NCBI RefSeq assembly: GCF_004322755.1
Contig: NZ_CP036401.1
Coordinates: forward strand, 4,898,001 to 4,962,000
DNA: 64,000 nt
Reading direction: 5' to 3'
Source: Pseudoduganella albidiflava
GTDB taxonomy: Bacteria > Pseudomonadota > Gammaproteobacteria > Burkholderiales > Burkholderiaceae_D
In this document: positions 17,450 through 26,157 of the stretch, one piece after another
Numbering within the stretch: position 1 is the stretch's first letter
Layout of the letters: every line of letters begins with the position of its first letter
Notes under the pieces: generated by a model
What the model saw: only the letters and a program-made list of their open reading frames with translations
What the model was told of the DNA's origin: nothing
The model's database searches: none
Position numbers and translations under genes: made by a program

Positions 17450-19264
17450 ATGATCCAGAACATGAGCATCAAGAACAAGCTGTACGCCGGATTCGGCGCC
17501 ATCCTCGCCATCATCCTGATCCTGCTGGCGATCGCCTACAACAACTTCGCGGAACTGCGCGAAGCCAACGAATGGGACCGGCACACCATGAAGGTGGTGA
17601 CCGCCATCGACAGGGTCAGCCTGGCGGTGATGGAAGTCCAGGTCGAAGCGCGCGGCTACTACCTGACGGGCACGCCGGCGCGCCTGGCCAAGGTGCGCGA
17701 AGGGGTCACGCATCTGCCCGCGACCATCACCACGCTGCAGAAACTGGTGGTGGACAACCCGACGCAGGCGAGCCGCGCGGCCCGGCTGGAAAGCCTGACG
17801 CTCGGCTGGGTGCGCGATGTGATCGAGCCGCAGACAGCACAGCGCCAGCAGCTGGGCAACACACTGGGCGCCGCCGACACGATCGGCCGCCTGCCCCAGT
17901 TCCAGCAAGCCAGTCCGGCCGTTGCGGGCGTGCACGCACTGCTGGACGAAGCGCGCAAGGAAGAGAACGCATTGCTGGCGCAGCGCTCCGAGGCGGCCGC
18001 CGAACTGCGGCGCGACATGAACCTCGTGCTGCTGGCGGGCGGCGCGGCCTCGGTCCTGCTGGGCATGCTGATCGTCTGGATACTGACGCGTGCCATCATG
18101 GGCCCGCTGACCAACCTGACCAGCGTGGTGGGCCGCATCGCCGGCGGCGACCAGGGCGCCCGCGTCGAAGTGGTCACGCGTGACGAACTGGGCCAGGTCG
18201 GCCAGGAACTGAACCGCATGGCGCAATCGATCCAGGACAACCAGCAGCGCGAACGGGCTTCCACCGACGAGCTGCGTGCCAAGGTCGATTCGCTGCTGGC
18301 CGTGGTATCGCGCGCGGCATCCGGCGACCTGACCGGCAAGGTGGAAGTCACCGGCAACGACGCCATCGGCCAGCTCGGCCATGGCCTGGCGCGCATGTTC
18401 GACAACCTGCGCCTGCTGCTCAACAACGTGCAGAAGGCCGGCATCCAGGTCACCACCTCGGCCACCGAGATCGCCGCCTCGGCCAAGCAGCAGGAAGCCA
18501 CCGGCGTCGAGCAGGCGCAGACCAGCGTCGAGGTGCTGTCGACCACCAAGGAAATTTCATCGAACACGTCGCAGCTGCTGAAGACGATGGAAGACGCCAC
18601 CGCCGTGGCCGACTACACGACGACGGCCACCGCCGAGGCCCAGGAAAACCTGCGCCGCATGGATGCGACGATGCAGAACATGGTCTCGGCCACCGACTCG
18701 ATCAACGCCAAGCTGGCCGCGCTGTCGGAAAAGGCCTCGAACATCAACAGCGTGCTGACGACGATCACGAAGGTGGCGGACCAGACCAACATCCTGTCGC
18801 TGAACGCCGCGATCGAGGCCGAGAAGGCCGGCGAGGCGGGCCGCGGCTTCGCAGTGGTGGCCACCGAGATCCGCCGGCTGGCCGACCAGACGTCGGTCTC
18901 CACCTGGGACATCGAGCAGATGCTCAAGGAAATGCAGTCCGCCGTGTCGGCCAGCGTGATGGGCATGGACAAGTTCTCCGAAGAGATCCGCCGCAACGTG
19001 GGCGAGGTACGCGCCGTGACCGACCACCTGTCCGGCATGATGGACCAGGTGCGCAAGCTGGCGCCCCAGTTCGACGCCGTGCTGCAGGGCATGCAGGCGC
19101 AGGCCGTGGGCGCGCAGCAGATCTCGGAAACGATGATGCAGCTGAACGATGCCACCCAGCAGACCGTCGAGTCGCTGAAGGCCACCAGCGAAGCCGTGCA
19201 CCAGTTGCAGTACGCGGCCAGCGACCTGCAGACATCGGTGGCCACGTTCGCGGTCAACGTCTGA
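17450..19264 (+). CDS. wspA: WspA: methyl-accepting chemoreceptor of the surface-sensing system
   Basis: The 604-residue inner-membrane chemoreceptor has TM1 at about residues 13-31, a periplasmic four-helix-type sensor domain, TM2 at about 190-210 (LLAGGAASVLLGMLIVWIL), HAMP, then a long coiled signalling domain. The hairpin tip is DQTNILSLNAAIEAEKAGEAGRGFAVVATEIRRLADQ, the MCP signature. In Pseudomonas, WspA responds to surface contact and drives WspE. The identification rests on gene order as well as sequence: it is followed by wspBCDEFR homologues in the canonical order. No C-terminal CheR-docking pentapeptide is seen (it ends TFAVNV). Confidence 0.92.
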   Translation: MIQNMSIKNKLYAGFGAILAIILILLAIAYNNFAELREANEWDRHTMKVVTAIDRVSLAVMEVQVEARGYYLTGTPARLAKVREGVTHLPATITTLQKLVVDNPTQASRAARLESLTLGWVRDVIEPQTAQRQQLGNTLGAADTIGRLPQFQQASPAVAGVHALLDEARKEENALLAQRSEAAAELRRDMNLVLLAGGAASVLLGMLIVWILTRAIMGPLTNLTSVVGRIAGGDQGARVEVVTRDELGQVGQELNRMAQSIQDNQQRERASTDELRAKVDSLLAVVSRAASGDLTGKVEVTGNDAIGQLGHGLARMFDNLRLLLNNVQKAGIQVTTSATEIAASAKQQEATGVEQAQTSVEVLSTTKEISSNTSQLLKTMEDATAVADYTTTATAEAQENLRRMDATMQNMVSATDSINAKLAALSEKASNINSVLTTITKVADQTNILSLNAAIEAEKAGEAGRGFAVVATEIRRLADQTSVSTWDIEQMLKEMQSAVSASVMGMDKFSEEIRRNVGEVRAVTDHLSGMMDQVRKLAPQFDAVLQGMQAQAVGAQQISETMMQLNDATQQTVESLKATSEAVHQLQYAASDLQTSVATFAVNV

Positions 19265-19272
19265 TTCCAGGC

Positions 19273-19725
19273 ATGAAGGTACTGGTCTTCCACATCGGCG
19301 CCGACCGCTACGGGCTGCCCCTGGCGGCGATCCGGCGCGTGCTGCCGCTGATGGCGCTGAAGGCCCTGCCCGGCGCGCCGCCCGTGGTGTCCGGGCTGAT
19401 GAACCTGCACGGGGCCGGCGTGCCGGTCATCGATCTCAGCGCGCTGGCCGGCCATGCCGCCGCGGCGCGCCGCGTCGACACGCGCATCGTGCTGGTCGAC
19501 TATACCGGGCCGGACGGCGTGGCGCACGCGCTGGGCCTGGTGGCCGAACGCGTGCAGGGCGTGCAGCAGGTCGACGACGGCGCGCTGGCGCCGGCCGGCG
19601 TGCTGGCCGCGCCCTTCCTCGACCGCGTGGCCGGCGACGCGCAAGGCATCGTGCAACTGGTGGAGCCGGACCGCATGCTGCCCGACGCGCTGCGCGCCCT
19701 GCTGTTCCAGGGCGAGCCGCGATGA
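19273..19725 (+). CDS. wspB: WspB: CheW-like coupling protein
   Basis: The 150-residue single CheW domain has the fold start MKVLVFHIGADRYGLPLAAIRRVLP and the conserved turn GLMNLHGAGVPVIDLSAL. It would link receptor WspA to kinase WspE; having two CheW-like proteins (with WspD) is normal for Wsp. It starts 8 bp after wspA and overlaps wspC by 4 bp (ATGA). Confidence 0.9.
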   Translation: MKVLVFHIGADRYGLPLAAIRRVLPLMALKALPGAPPVVSGLMNLHGAGVPVIDLSALAGHAAAARRVDTRIVLVDYTGPDGVAHALGLVAERVQGVQQVDDGALAPAGVLAAPFLDRVAGDAQGIVQLVEPDRMLPDALRALLFQGEPR

Positions 19726-21065
19726 ATACGCTGCAGCGGCTGCGCGCGGCCACGGGATTGAACCTGAGCGAGGAGACCGTGGAGCGGGCGGTGCTGGGCC
19801 GCATGGCCGCCACCGGCATCGCCGACCGCCAGCAGTACGACGCCGGCATCGGCGATACCGAACTGGCGGCGCTGGTGGAACTGGTGGTGGTGCCGGAATC
19901 GTGGCTGTTCCGCGACCCGCAGGCCTTCGTGCTGGCGGCGGCGTACACCCAGCGGCGCCTGGCGGCCGGCGAGCGGCGCCTGGTGCGCATGCTGTCGATC
20001 CCCTGCGCCGGCGGCGAGGAACCCTACACGCTGGCGATGGCGCTGGCCGATGCCGGCGTGCCGCCCGAGGCGTTCGCGATCGATGCCGTCGACCTGTCCA
20101 CCGCGTGCATCGCCCGCGCGCAGGAAGGCCTGTATGGCCGCAATGCGTTCCGCGGCAAGGACGTGTCCTTTCGCGACCGGCACTTCACCCACGAAGGCGA
20201 CGACCTGTACCGGATCGACGCGGGCCTGCGGCGGCGCGTGCGCTTCCGCCAGGGGAACCTGCTGACGACCGAGCTGGCGCCGGCGCGCAGCTACGACGTG
20301 ATCTTCTGCCGCAACCTGCTGATCTATTTCGATGTCCCCACCACGGCCGCCGCGATCGCACGGCTGGCCGCCCTGCTGGCCGACGACGGCATCCTGCTGG
20401 CCGGTTATGCCGAGGTGCCGTCGTTCGTGCAGAACGGTTTCACGCCGCTGCCCTACCGCCAGGCCTTCGCGCTGCGCAAGGATGCCGCGCCGGACGATGG
20501 CCCTTACGCCGGCTTGCCGCTGCCGGTCAACGAAGTGACCGCCGAGCGGCGCACGCGCCCGCAGCCGGCTGTCCAGCCGCGCGAGCGGCGGGCAACACCC
20601 CGCGCCGCCGTGCCGCGCCCGCCGCCCGCCGCTCCTGCGGCGCCGGTGCGTGCCGCGCCGCGCCCCGCGCCCCGGCCACCCGCGGAAGCGCCAGCCCCGG
20701 TTGCGCCCGCCCCGGCCGGCACGCTGGAGGAAGCACGGCGCCTGGCGGACCTGGGCCGGCCCCGCGAAGCGGAGGCGCTTTGCCGCGCCCTGGCGGCGCG
20801 CGAGCCGGATAATGCCGGCGCCTGGTTCCTGCTCGGCCTGCTTACCGAGGATGCGGCACCGGACGAGGCGCAGGCGCACCTGCGGCGCTGCATCTACCTG
20901 GCGCCCGATCACTACGACGCGCTGTGCCACCTGGCGCTGCTGGCGGGTCAGCGCGGCGACACGGCGGCCCAGGATACCTTGCGCCAGCGAGCGGCGCGCG
21001 TCTGGCGGCGCGGCCCGGGCCAGGGCGGCAAGACCGGCAAGAGCGGAGAAAAGGCCGAACCATGA
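19722..21065 (+). CDS. wspC: WspC: CheR-type receptor methyltransferase with TPR tail
   Basis: The 447-residue protein begins with a CheR domain (residues 1-270) holding the SAM-binding SIPCAGGEEPYTLAMAL and VIFCRNLLIYFD. A Pro/Ala/Arg-rich linker (about 275-335) follows, then a short TPR region (EARRLADLGRPREAEALCRAL, AGAWFLLGLLTEDAAPDEA). This is the known WspC layout, in which the TPR part helps contact the receptor. It would methylate WspA glutamates and oppose WspF. The stop codon and the following bases are duplicated (AACCATGAATA twice, 17 bp apart). Confidence 0.92.
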   Translation: MNTLQRLRAATGLNLSEETVERAVLGRMAATGIADRQQYDAGIGDTELAALVELVVVPESWLFRDPQAFVLAAAYTQRRLAAGERRLVRMLSIPCAGGEEPYTLAMALADAGVPPEAFAIDAVDLSTACIARAQEGLYGRNAFRGKDVSFRDRHFTHEGDDLYRIDAGLRRRVRFRQGNLLTTELAPARSYDVIFCRNLLIYFDVPTTAAAIARLAALLADDGILLAGYAEVPSFVQNGFTPLPYRQAFALRKDAAPDDGPYAGLPLPVNEVTAERRTRPQPAVQPRERRATPRAAVPRPPPAAPAAPVRAAPRPAPRPPAEAPAPVAPAPAGTLEEARRLADLGRPREAEALCRALAAREPDNAGAWFLLGLLTEDAAPDEAQAHLRRCIYLAPDHYDALCHLALLAGQRGDTAAQDTLRQRAARVWRRGPGQGGKTGKSGEKAEP

Positions 21066-21092
21066 ATAGCGGCAAACCATGAATACAACGCA
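21059..21092. repeat. 17-bp duplication at the wspC-wspD junction
   Basis: AACCATGAATA occurs at 21059 and 21076. The first copy holds the wspC stop codon and the second holds the wspD start codon, so one duplication seems to have shaped both ends. Confidence 0.65.
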
Positions 21093-21654
21093 AACACCGG
21101 AACAACGCCAGCGCGGCACGGACGTCGCGGTCGATGATGCCTATCTGCAGGAGTGGGCCGAACACTTCCGCGCGCCGCTGGCCAGCGGCGAAGCCGCCGA
21201 CGCCTCGGCGGTGGCATTTCGCATCGGCGCCGAATGGCTGGCGCTGCCCACGCCGATGCTGCTGCGCGTTGCGCCCCACGTGCTGCCGCACCGGGTACCG
21301 CACCGCCATGGGCGCGGCTTGCGCGGCATCGTCAACGTGGGCGGCCAGCTGTACCCGTGCATCGCGCTGGCCGACCTGCTCGGCATCGATGCCGATGGCG
21401 GCAGTGCCCGCGCCGGACGCCACACCTTCGCGCGGCTGCTGCTGGTGCGGTGGGAAGAGCGCGCCTACGCGCTGCCGGTGGCCGACCTGCACGGCATCGT
21501 GCGCTATGCCGGCAAGCGCGTGCAAGCGCCGGCGGCCACCATCAACAAGGGCGTGCAGCGCTACCTGTCCGGCGTGATCGCCGAGGGCGAGCTGCGCATC
21601 GGCCTGCTCGATGCGGCGCTGCTGGGGCCACAGCTGGCGGGGGCCCTGCGATGA
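21079..21654 (+). CDS. wspD: WspD: second CheW-like coupling protein
   Basis: The 191-residue protein carries a CheW domain after an N-terminal extension of about 45 residues. Seen: VAFRIGAEWLALPTPMLLRVAPHV, GLRGIVNVGGQLYPCIALADLLGI and RLLLVRWEERAYALPVADLHGI. The N-terminal extension (YLQEWAEHFRAPLA) is typical of WspD and separates it from WspB. It overlaps wspE by 4 bp (ATGA), consistent with coupled translation of interacting partners. Confidence 0.9.
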   Translation: MNTTQTPEQRQRGTDVAVDDAYLQEWAEHFRAPLASGEAADASAVAFRIGAEWLALPTPMLLRVAPHVLPHRVPHRHGRGLRGIVNVGGQLYPCIALADLLGIDADGGSARAGRHTFARLLLVRWEERAYALPVADLHGIVRYAGKRVQAPAATINKGVQRYLSGVIAEGELRIGLLDAALLGPQLAGALR

Positions 21655-24008
21655 GCGGACCGCGCACGCCCGACGGCGACCTGTCGCAGTTTTCAATGCT
21701 GGAACTGTTCCGCATGGAGGCGGAGAGCCAGACGCAGGCGCTGACCGATTGCCTGCTGTCGGTGGAACGCCATGCCGAGCCGGCCACGCTGGAAGCGATG
21801 ATGCGGGCGGCCCATTCGATCAAGGGCGCCGCCGCGATCGTGGGGCTGGACGTGATCGTGCAGCTGGCGCACGGCATGGAGGACGCGTTCATCGCGGCCC
21901 AGCACGGCCTGCTGAAACTGAGCCCGAACCGCGTCGACGTGCTGCTGGCCGGCGTGGACCTGATCGTGCAATGCTCGCACCTGCAGGAAAGCGGCTTGCA
22001 GGGCTGGCTGGCCACGCAGGGCGACACGATCCGGCGCACCATGGAGGCGATCCGCGGCATCGCATTCCTGCCGGAGCCGGTGGCGCCGGTGCCATCCGCA
22101 GCGCCGGCGCCCGCGCCGGTTGCCAGTCCCGCACCGCTTGCGCCCGCCCAGCCTCCTCCACCTGCCGCGCCGCCGCCGCCCGCGGCACATTTTGCAGCGG
22201 CGCCCGATCCCGTGCCTGAACCGGCCCTTCCGGCCCTTCCGGCCGTTCCTGCCGTTCCTGCCGAAACGCCGGTACCGCGCGGCGCCAGGCCCGCGGTGCA
22301 GTCGGACCGGCTGCTGTCGCTGGCCGGCGAGGCGCGCATCGCCGCGCACCAGATGCAGCCGCTGATCCAGGCGATGCAGCGCCACAAGCGCCACCAGGCA
22401 GCGCTGTTCGCGGCGCTCGACGACCTGAACGAAGCGATCGGCCGGACCGGCGACCCGGTACTGCGCGAGAAGGCGGCGCAGGTGCTGCACCGCGGCCAGC
22501 CGCTGCGGCAGTTCATCCTGGGCCACATGGGCGATATGGAGCAGTATGAAAGGCGCCTGCTCACCGTGGCGCAAGGCATGGTCGACGAAGTGCTGGCGCT
22601 GCGCATGCGCCCGTTCCGCGATGGGGTGCATCACTTCCCGCGCATGGTGCGCGACCTGGCCCGCAGCCTCGGCAAGGATGTCCGCCTGGAGATCCGCGGC
22701 GAGGAAACGCTGGTCGACCGCGATATCCTGGCGCGCATCGAAAGCCCGCTGAACCACATGCTGCGCAATGCCGTGGACCACGGCATCGAGAGCGCCGACG
22801 CGCGGGCCCGCGCCGGCAAGCCGCCGCACGGCACCATCGTGCTCGAGGCGCGCCACCGGGCCGGCATGCTGAACGTCGAGATCCATGACGACGGCGGCGG
22901 CGTCGACCCGGAACGCATCCGCAGCGCCGTGGTGGCGCGCCGCATGGCCACGCAGGCCATGGCCGACACGATGTCGCACGCGGAACTGATGCAGTTCCTG
23001 TTCCTGCCGGCGTTCAGCCTGAAGACCGAAGTGACGGAGATTTCCGGCCGCGGCGTGGGCCTCGATATCGTGCACGACACGATCCGCGAGCAGAACGGCA
23101 CGGTGCGGCTGGACTCGGTGCCGGGCCGGGGCTTCCACACCCACATCACGCTGCCGCTGACGCAGTCGATCGTGCGCTCGCTGGTGGTCGACGTGGGCGG
23201 CGAGGCCTACGCGCTGCCGATCGTGAAGGTGGAGCGGGTGCTGCAGGTGCCGCGCACGGATATCCACACGCTGGAGAGCAAGCAGTTCTTTGAATACGAG
23301 GGCGAGCACGTGGGACTGGTCTCGGCCGCGCAGGCGCTCGACCTGGGCGAGATGACGCACCAGGAACTGCTGCCCGTGATCGTGCTTGGCAGCGGCGCCC
23401 ACCGTTACGGGCTGGTGGTCGACGCGATCCGCGGCGAGCATAGCCTGGCGGTGCACAGCATCGATCCGGTGTTCGGCAAGCTGCGCGACATCGCCGCGGC
23501 GGCCCTGCTCAATGATGGCGAACCGGTACTGATCCTGGATGTTCCCGACCTGCTGATGTCGATCGACAAATTGCTGGCCGAAGGCGGCCTGCATCAATTG
23601 GCGCGCGCAGGCAGCACGGCAAGGCGTAGAATGAAACGCATCCTCGTCGTCGACGATTCGCTGACCGTGCGCGAAATGGAGCGCAAGCTGTTGACCGGCC
23701 GCGGCTTCGAAGTCGACATCGCCGTCGACGGCATGGATGGCTGGAACGCGGCCCGCTCCGGCGACTACGACCTGGTCATCACCGACGTCGACATGCCGCG
23801 CATGGACGGCATCGAACTCGTCAACCTGATCAAGAAGGACCTGCACTTGCACACACTGCCCGTGATGATCGTGTCCTACAAGGACCGCCCGGAAGACCGG
23901 GCGCGCGGCCTGGCCGCCGGCGCCGACTACTACCTCACGAAAGGCAGTTTCCACGACGAGACCCTGCTGGACGCGGTGGCCGACCTGATCGGGGATGCGT
24001 TCCGATGA
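21651..24008 (+). CDS. wspE: WspE: hybrid CheA-type histidine kinase with receiver domain
   Basis: The product has 785 residues. Domain order: HPt with phosphoacceptor His55 (RAAHSIKGAAAIVGL), a long Pro/Ala linker (about 142-213), a dimerisation region, the HATPase core (MLRNAVDHGIESADAR, IHDDGGGVDPERI, SGRGVGLDIVHDTI), a CheW-like regulatory domain, and a C-terminal receiver starting at Met661 with phosphoacceptor Asp712 (LVITDVDMPRMDG). This is the WspE architecture. It phosphorylates WspF and WspR. The start at 21651 overlaps wspD as ATGA; the open frame upstream lies inside wspD and is not used. Confidence 0.93.
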   Translation: MSGPRTPDGDLSQFSMLELFRMEAESQTQALTDCLLSVERHAEPATLEAMMRAAHSIKGAAAIVGLDVIVQLAHGMEDAFIAAQHGLLKLSPNRVDVLLAGVDLIVQCSHLQESGLQGWLATQGDTIRRTMEAIRGIAFLPEPVAPVPSAAPAPAPVASPAPLAPAQPPPPAAPPPPAAHFAAAPDPVPEPALPALPAVPAVPAETPVPRGARPAVQSDRLLSLAGEARIAAHQMQPLIQAMQRHKRHQAALFAALDDLNEAIGRTGDPVLREKAAQVLHRGQPLRQFILGHMGDMEQYERRLLTVAQGMVDEVLALRMRPFRDGVHHFPRMVRDLARSLGKDVRLEIRGEETLVDRDILARIESPLNHMLRNAVDHGIESADARARAGKPPHGTIVLEARHRAGMLNVEIHDDGGGVDPERIRSAVVARRMATQAMADTMSHAELMQFLFLPAFSLKTEVTEISGRGVGLDIVHDTIREQNGTVRLDSVPGRGFHTHITLPLTQSIVRSLVVDVGGEAYALPIVKVERVLQVPRTDIHTLESKQFFEYEGEHVGLVSAAQALDLGEMTHQELLPVIVLGSGAHRYGLVVDAIRGEHSLAVHSIDPVFGKLRDIAAAALLNDGEPVLILDVPDLLMSIDKLLAEGGLHQLARAGSTARRRMKRILVVDDSLTVREMERKLLTGRGFEVDIAVDGMDGWNAARSGDYDLVITDVDMPRMDGIELVNLIKKDLHLHTLPVMIVSYKDRPEDRARGLAAGADYYLTKGSFHDETLLDAVADLIGDAFR

Positions 24009-25033
24009 AGATCGGCATCGCCAACGATGTCGCGATGGCGGCGGAAGCGCTGCGCCGCGTGATTGCCGGCACCAAGCTGCACCAGGTGCTGTGGATCGCC
24101 CGCACCGGCCTGGAAGCGGTGCGCATGTGCGCCGAGAACCGGCCCGACCTGGTGCTGATGGACTTGAACATGCCGGAACTCGATGGCGTGGAAGCCACCC
24201 GGCGCATCATGGCCGAATCGCCGTGCGCGATCCTGGTGGTCACCGGCCGCCCGCAAGACAGTGTCAACCAGGTCTTCCGCGCGCTCGGCGCCGGCGCGCT
24301 GGACGTGACGGCCACGCCGATCCTGATCCCCGGCCACGACCAGGGCGCGGCCCAGTTGCTGGCCAAGCTGCGTACGATGGAAAAGCTGATCCGGCACAGC
24401 GGCGGCATGCACGGCCTGCAGCCGCGCCCGGCCAACGGCAATGGCGAGCGGGTGGCGCCGGGCGTGCGCTCGCTGGTGGCGATCGGCGCCTCCACCGGCG
24501 GGCCGGTGGCCGTGGCGCGCATCCTGGCCGGCTGGCAAGCCCCGCCGGAATGCTCGATCGTGGTGGTGCAGCATATCGATGAAAACTTCGCCGACCACTT
24601 CGCCAAATGGCTGGGCGACCAGCTGACGATGCCGGTGCGCCCGATCGAAGACGGCGATGCCCTGATGGGCGGCACGGTGATGATAGCTAAAAGCAATGAC
24701 CATCTGGTGCTGGATGAAAATCACCAACTAGGTTACGATGCTGTGCCGAAAGATTATGCCTACCGGCCCTCGGTCGACGTATTCTTCCGTTGCGTGGCGC
24801 AACACTGGCGCGAGGATGCGGTAGGCATCCTGCTGACCGGCATGGGCCGCGACGGTGGCGAAGGCTTGCTGGCCATGCGCCGCGCCGGCAAGACCACGGT
24901 CGCGCAGGACCAGGCGACCAGCGCCGTGTACGGCATGCCGCGCGCGGCCGCCGAACTCGATGCGGCGCAGCTGGTGCTGCCGCTGGATAAAATCGGCCCG
25001 TTTTTACGCAATACCACTGGAGGCAAACCCTAG
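24005..25033 (+). CDS. wspF: WspF: CheB-type methylesterase
   Basis: The 342-residue protein has a receiver domain with phosphoacceptor Asp53 (LVLMDLNMPELDG), followed by the methylesterase domain with the Ser-His-Asp triad in GASTGGP, VVQHIDENF and GMGRDGGEG. The receiver's acidic pocket starts Asn7-Asp8 rather than Asp-Asp, as I recall for WspF of Pseudomonas. WspF removes receptor methyl groups and so damps the pathway; its loss locks cyclic di-GMP production on in Pseudomonas. It overlaps wspE by 4 bp. The stop codon lies in a 15-bp unit present twice. Confidence 0.93.
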   Translation: MKIGIANDVAMAAEALRRVIAGTKLHQVLWIARTGLEAVRMCAENRPDLVLMDLNMPELDGVEATRRIMAESPCAILVVTGRPQDSVNQVFRALGAGALDVTATPILIPGHDQGAAQLLAKLRTMEKLIRHSGGMHGLQPRPANGNGERVAPGVRSLVAIGASTGGPVAVARILAGWQAPPECSIVVVQHIDENFADHFAKWLGDQLTMPVRPIEDGDALMGGTVMIAKSNDHLVLDENHQLGYDAVPKDYAYRPSVDVFFRCVAQHWREDAVGILLTGMGRDGGEGLLAMRRAGKTTVAQDQATSAVYGMPRAAAELDAAQLVLPLDKIGPFLRNTTGGKP

Positions 25034-25048
25034 GGAAGCAAGCCCTGA
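25019..25048. repeat. two 15-bp tandem units over the wspF stop
   Basis: GGAGGCAAACCCTAG is followed directly by GGAAGCAAGCCCTGA. Both copies end in a stop triplet (TAG, TGA), the second in frame with the first. Confidence 0.75.
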
Positions 25049-25095
25049 ACGCCGCCAGCGTTCAACCGTTGTCTTTACTTATTTAGGAATGCCCG

Positions 25096-26157
25096 ATGTC
25101 CCAGGCCTCCACCGCTGGCGCGGAACCGGAATTTGCCCTCACCAATTTCAGGGTGCGCGTGCTGCTCGTCGATGACCAGTTGCTGGTCGTGGAAGCGGTG
25201 CGCCGCATGCTGGCCGACCAGGCCGACATCGAATTTCATTTCGTGACCGACCCGGCGACCGCCGTGGACTGCGCCAAGCGCCTGCAACCGACCGTGATCC
25301 TGCAAGACCTGGTGATGCCGGGCTGGGATGGCTTCGACCTGATCCAGCGCTACCGCGCCTGCCTGCAGCTCGAGCACGTGCCGGTGATCGTGCTGTCCTC
25401 CCGCGAAGAGGCCGCCTCGAAGGCGCATGGCTTCGCGGTCGGCGCCAACGACTACCTGGTGAAGCTGCCGGACCGGCTGGAACTGCTGGCCCGCGTGCGC
25501 TATCACTCGAGCGCCCATATCAGCCGCCTGCAGCGCGACGAAGCATTCCGCTTCCTGCGCGAGAGCCAGAAACACCTGGCCGAGGCCAATATCGAGTTGC
25601 AGAAGCTGGCCGCGCTGGACAGCCTGACCGGCATCGCCAACCGCCGCCGTTTCGATGAAATGCTGCACAGCGAATGGCAGCGCGGCCAGCGCGAACGGCG
25701 CCCGCTGTCGCTGCTGCTGTGCGATATCGACTGCTTCAAGATGTACAACGACACCTTCGGCCACCTGGCGGGCGACCTGTGCCTGAAGAAGGCGGCCGCC
25801 GTGATGACGGCCTGCCTGAAACGCCCGGCCGACCTGGCGGCCCGCTACGGCGGCGAGGAATTCGCGCTGGTGCTGCCCGATACGGATGCAGCGGGGGCAC
25901 GCACCGTGGCGGAAGAATGCCTGCGCGCGCTGGCCGAACTGAACATCGAGAATCCCCAGGCGTCGCACCGCATCGTGACGATGTCGATCGGCGTGGCCAC
26001 GCTGGTGCCGGCCGCCGGCAAGTCGCCGGCCGAACTGGTGGAGGGCGCCGACCGCGCGCTGTACGCCGCCAAGGATGGCGGGCGCAACCGTGCCACCAGC
26101 GCCGTCGCGCAGGCGGTTCAGACGAACACGGGTTCCGGTTCCAGCAACACGCCGTAG
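25096..26157 (+). CDS. wspR: WspR: receiver-GGDEF diguanylate cyclase
   Basis: The 353-residue output protein of the operon makes cyclic di-GMP from two GTP. The N-terminal receiver has acid residues DD26-27 and phosphoacceptor Asp71 ([12 protein letters not shown]). A helical stalk (about 140-172) leads to the GGDEF domain with active site RYGGEEF at 250-256 and an inhibitory I-site R243-P-A-D246. Both are intact, so it should be active and product-inhibited. The C-terminal tail is Ala/Thr/Ser-rich. A 62-bp gap separates it from wspF, the only real gap in the operon. Its 3' end overlaps the convergent murB by 40 bp. Confidence 0.94.
   Translation: MSQASTAGAEPEFALTNFRVRVLLVDDQLLVVEAVRRMLADQADIEFHFVTDPATAVDCAKRLQPTVILQDLVMPGWDGFDLIQRYRACLQLEHVPVIVLSSREEAASKAHGFAVGANDYLVKLPDRLELLARVRYHSSAHISRLQRDEAFRFLRESQKHLAEANIELQKLAALDSLTGIANRRRFDEMLHSEWQRGQRERRPLSLLLCDIDCFKMYNDTFGHLAGDLCLKKAAAVMTACLKRPADLAARYGGEEFALVLPDTDAAGARTVAEECLRALAELNIENPQASHRIVTMSIGVATLVPAAGKSPAELVEGADRALYAAKDGGRNRATSAVAQAVQTNTGSGSSNTP

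Noticed and set aside
15389..18382. 997-codon minus-strand frame across argG and wspA
   Set aside because: It crosses several well-supported genes on the other strand and has no domain.
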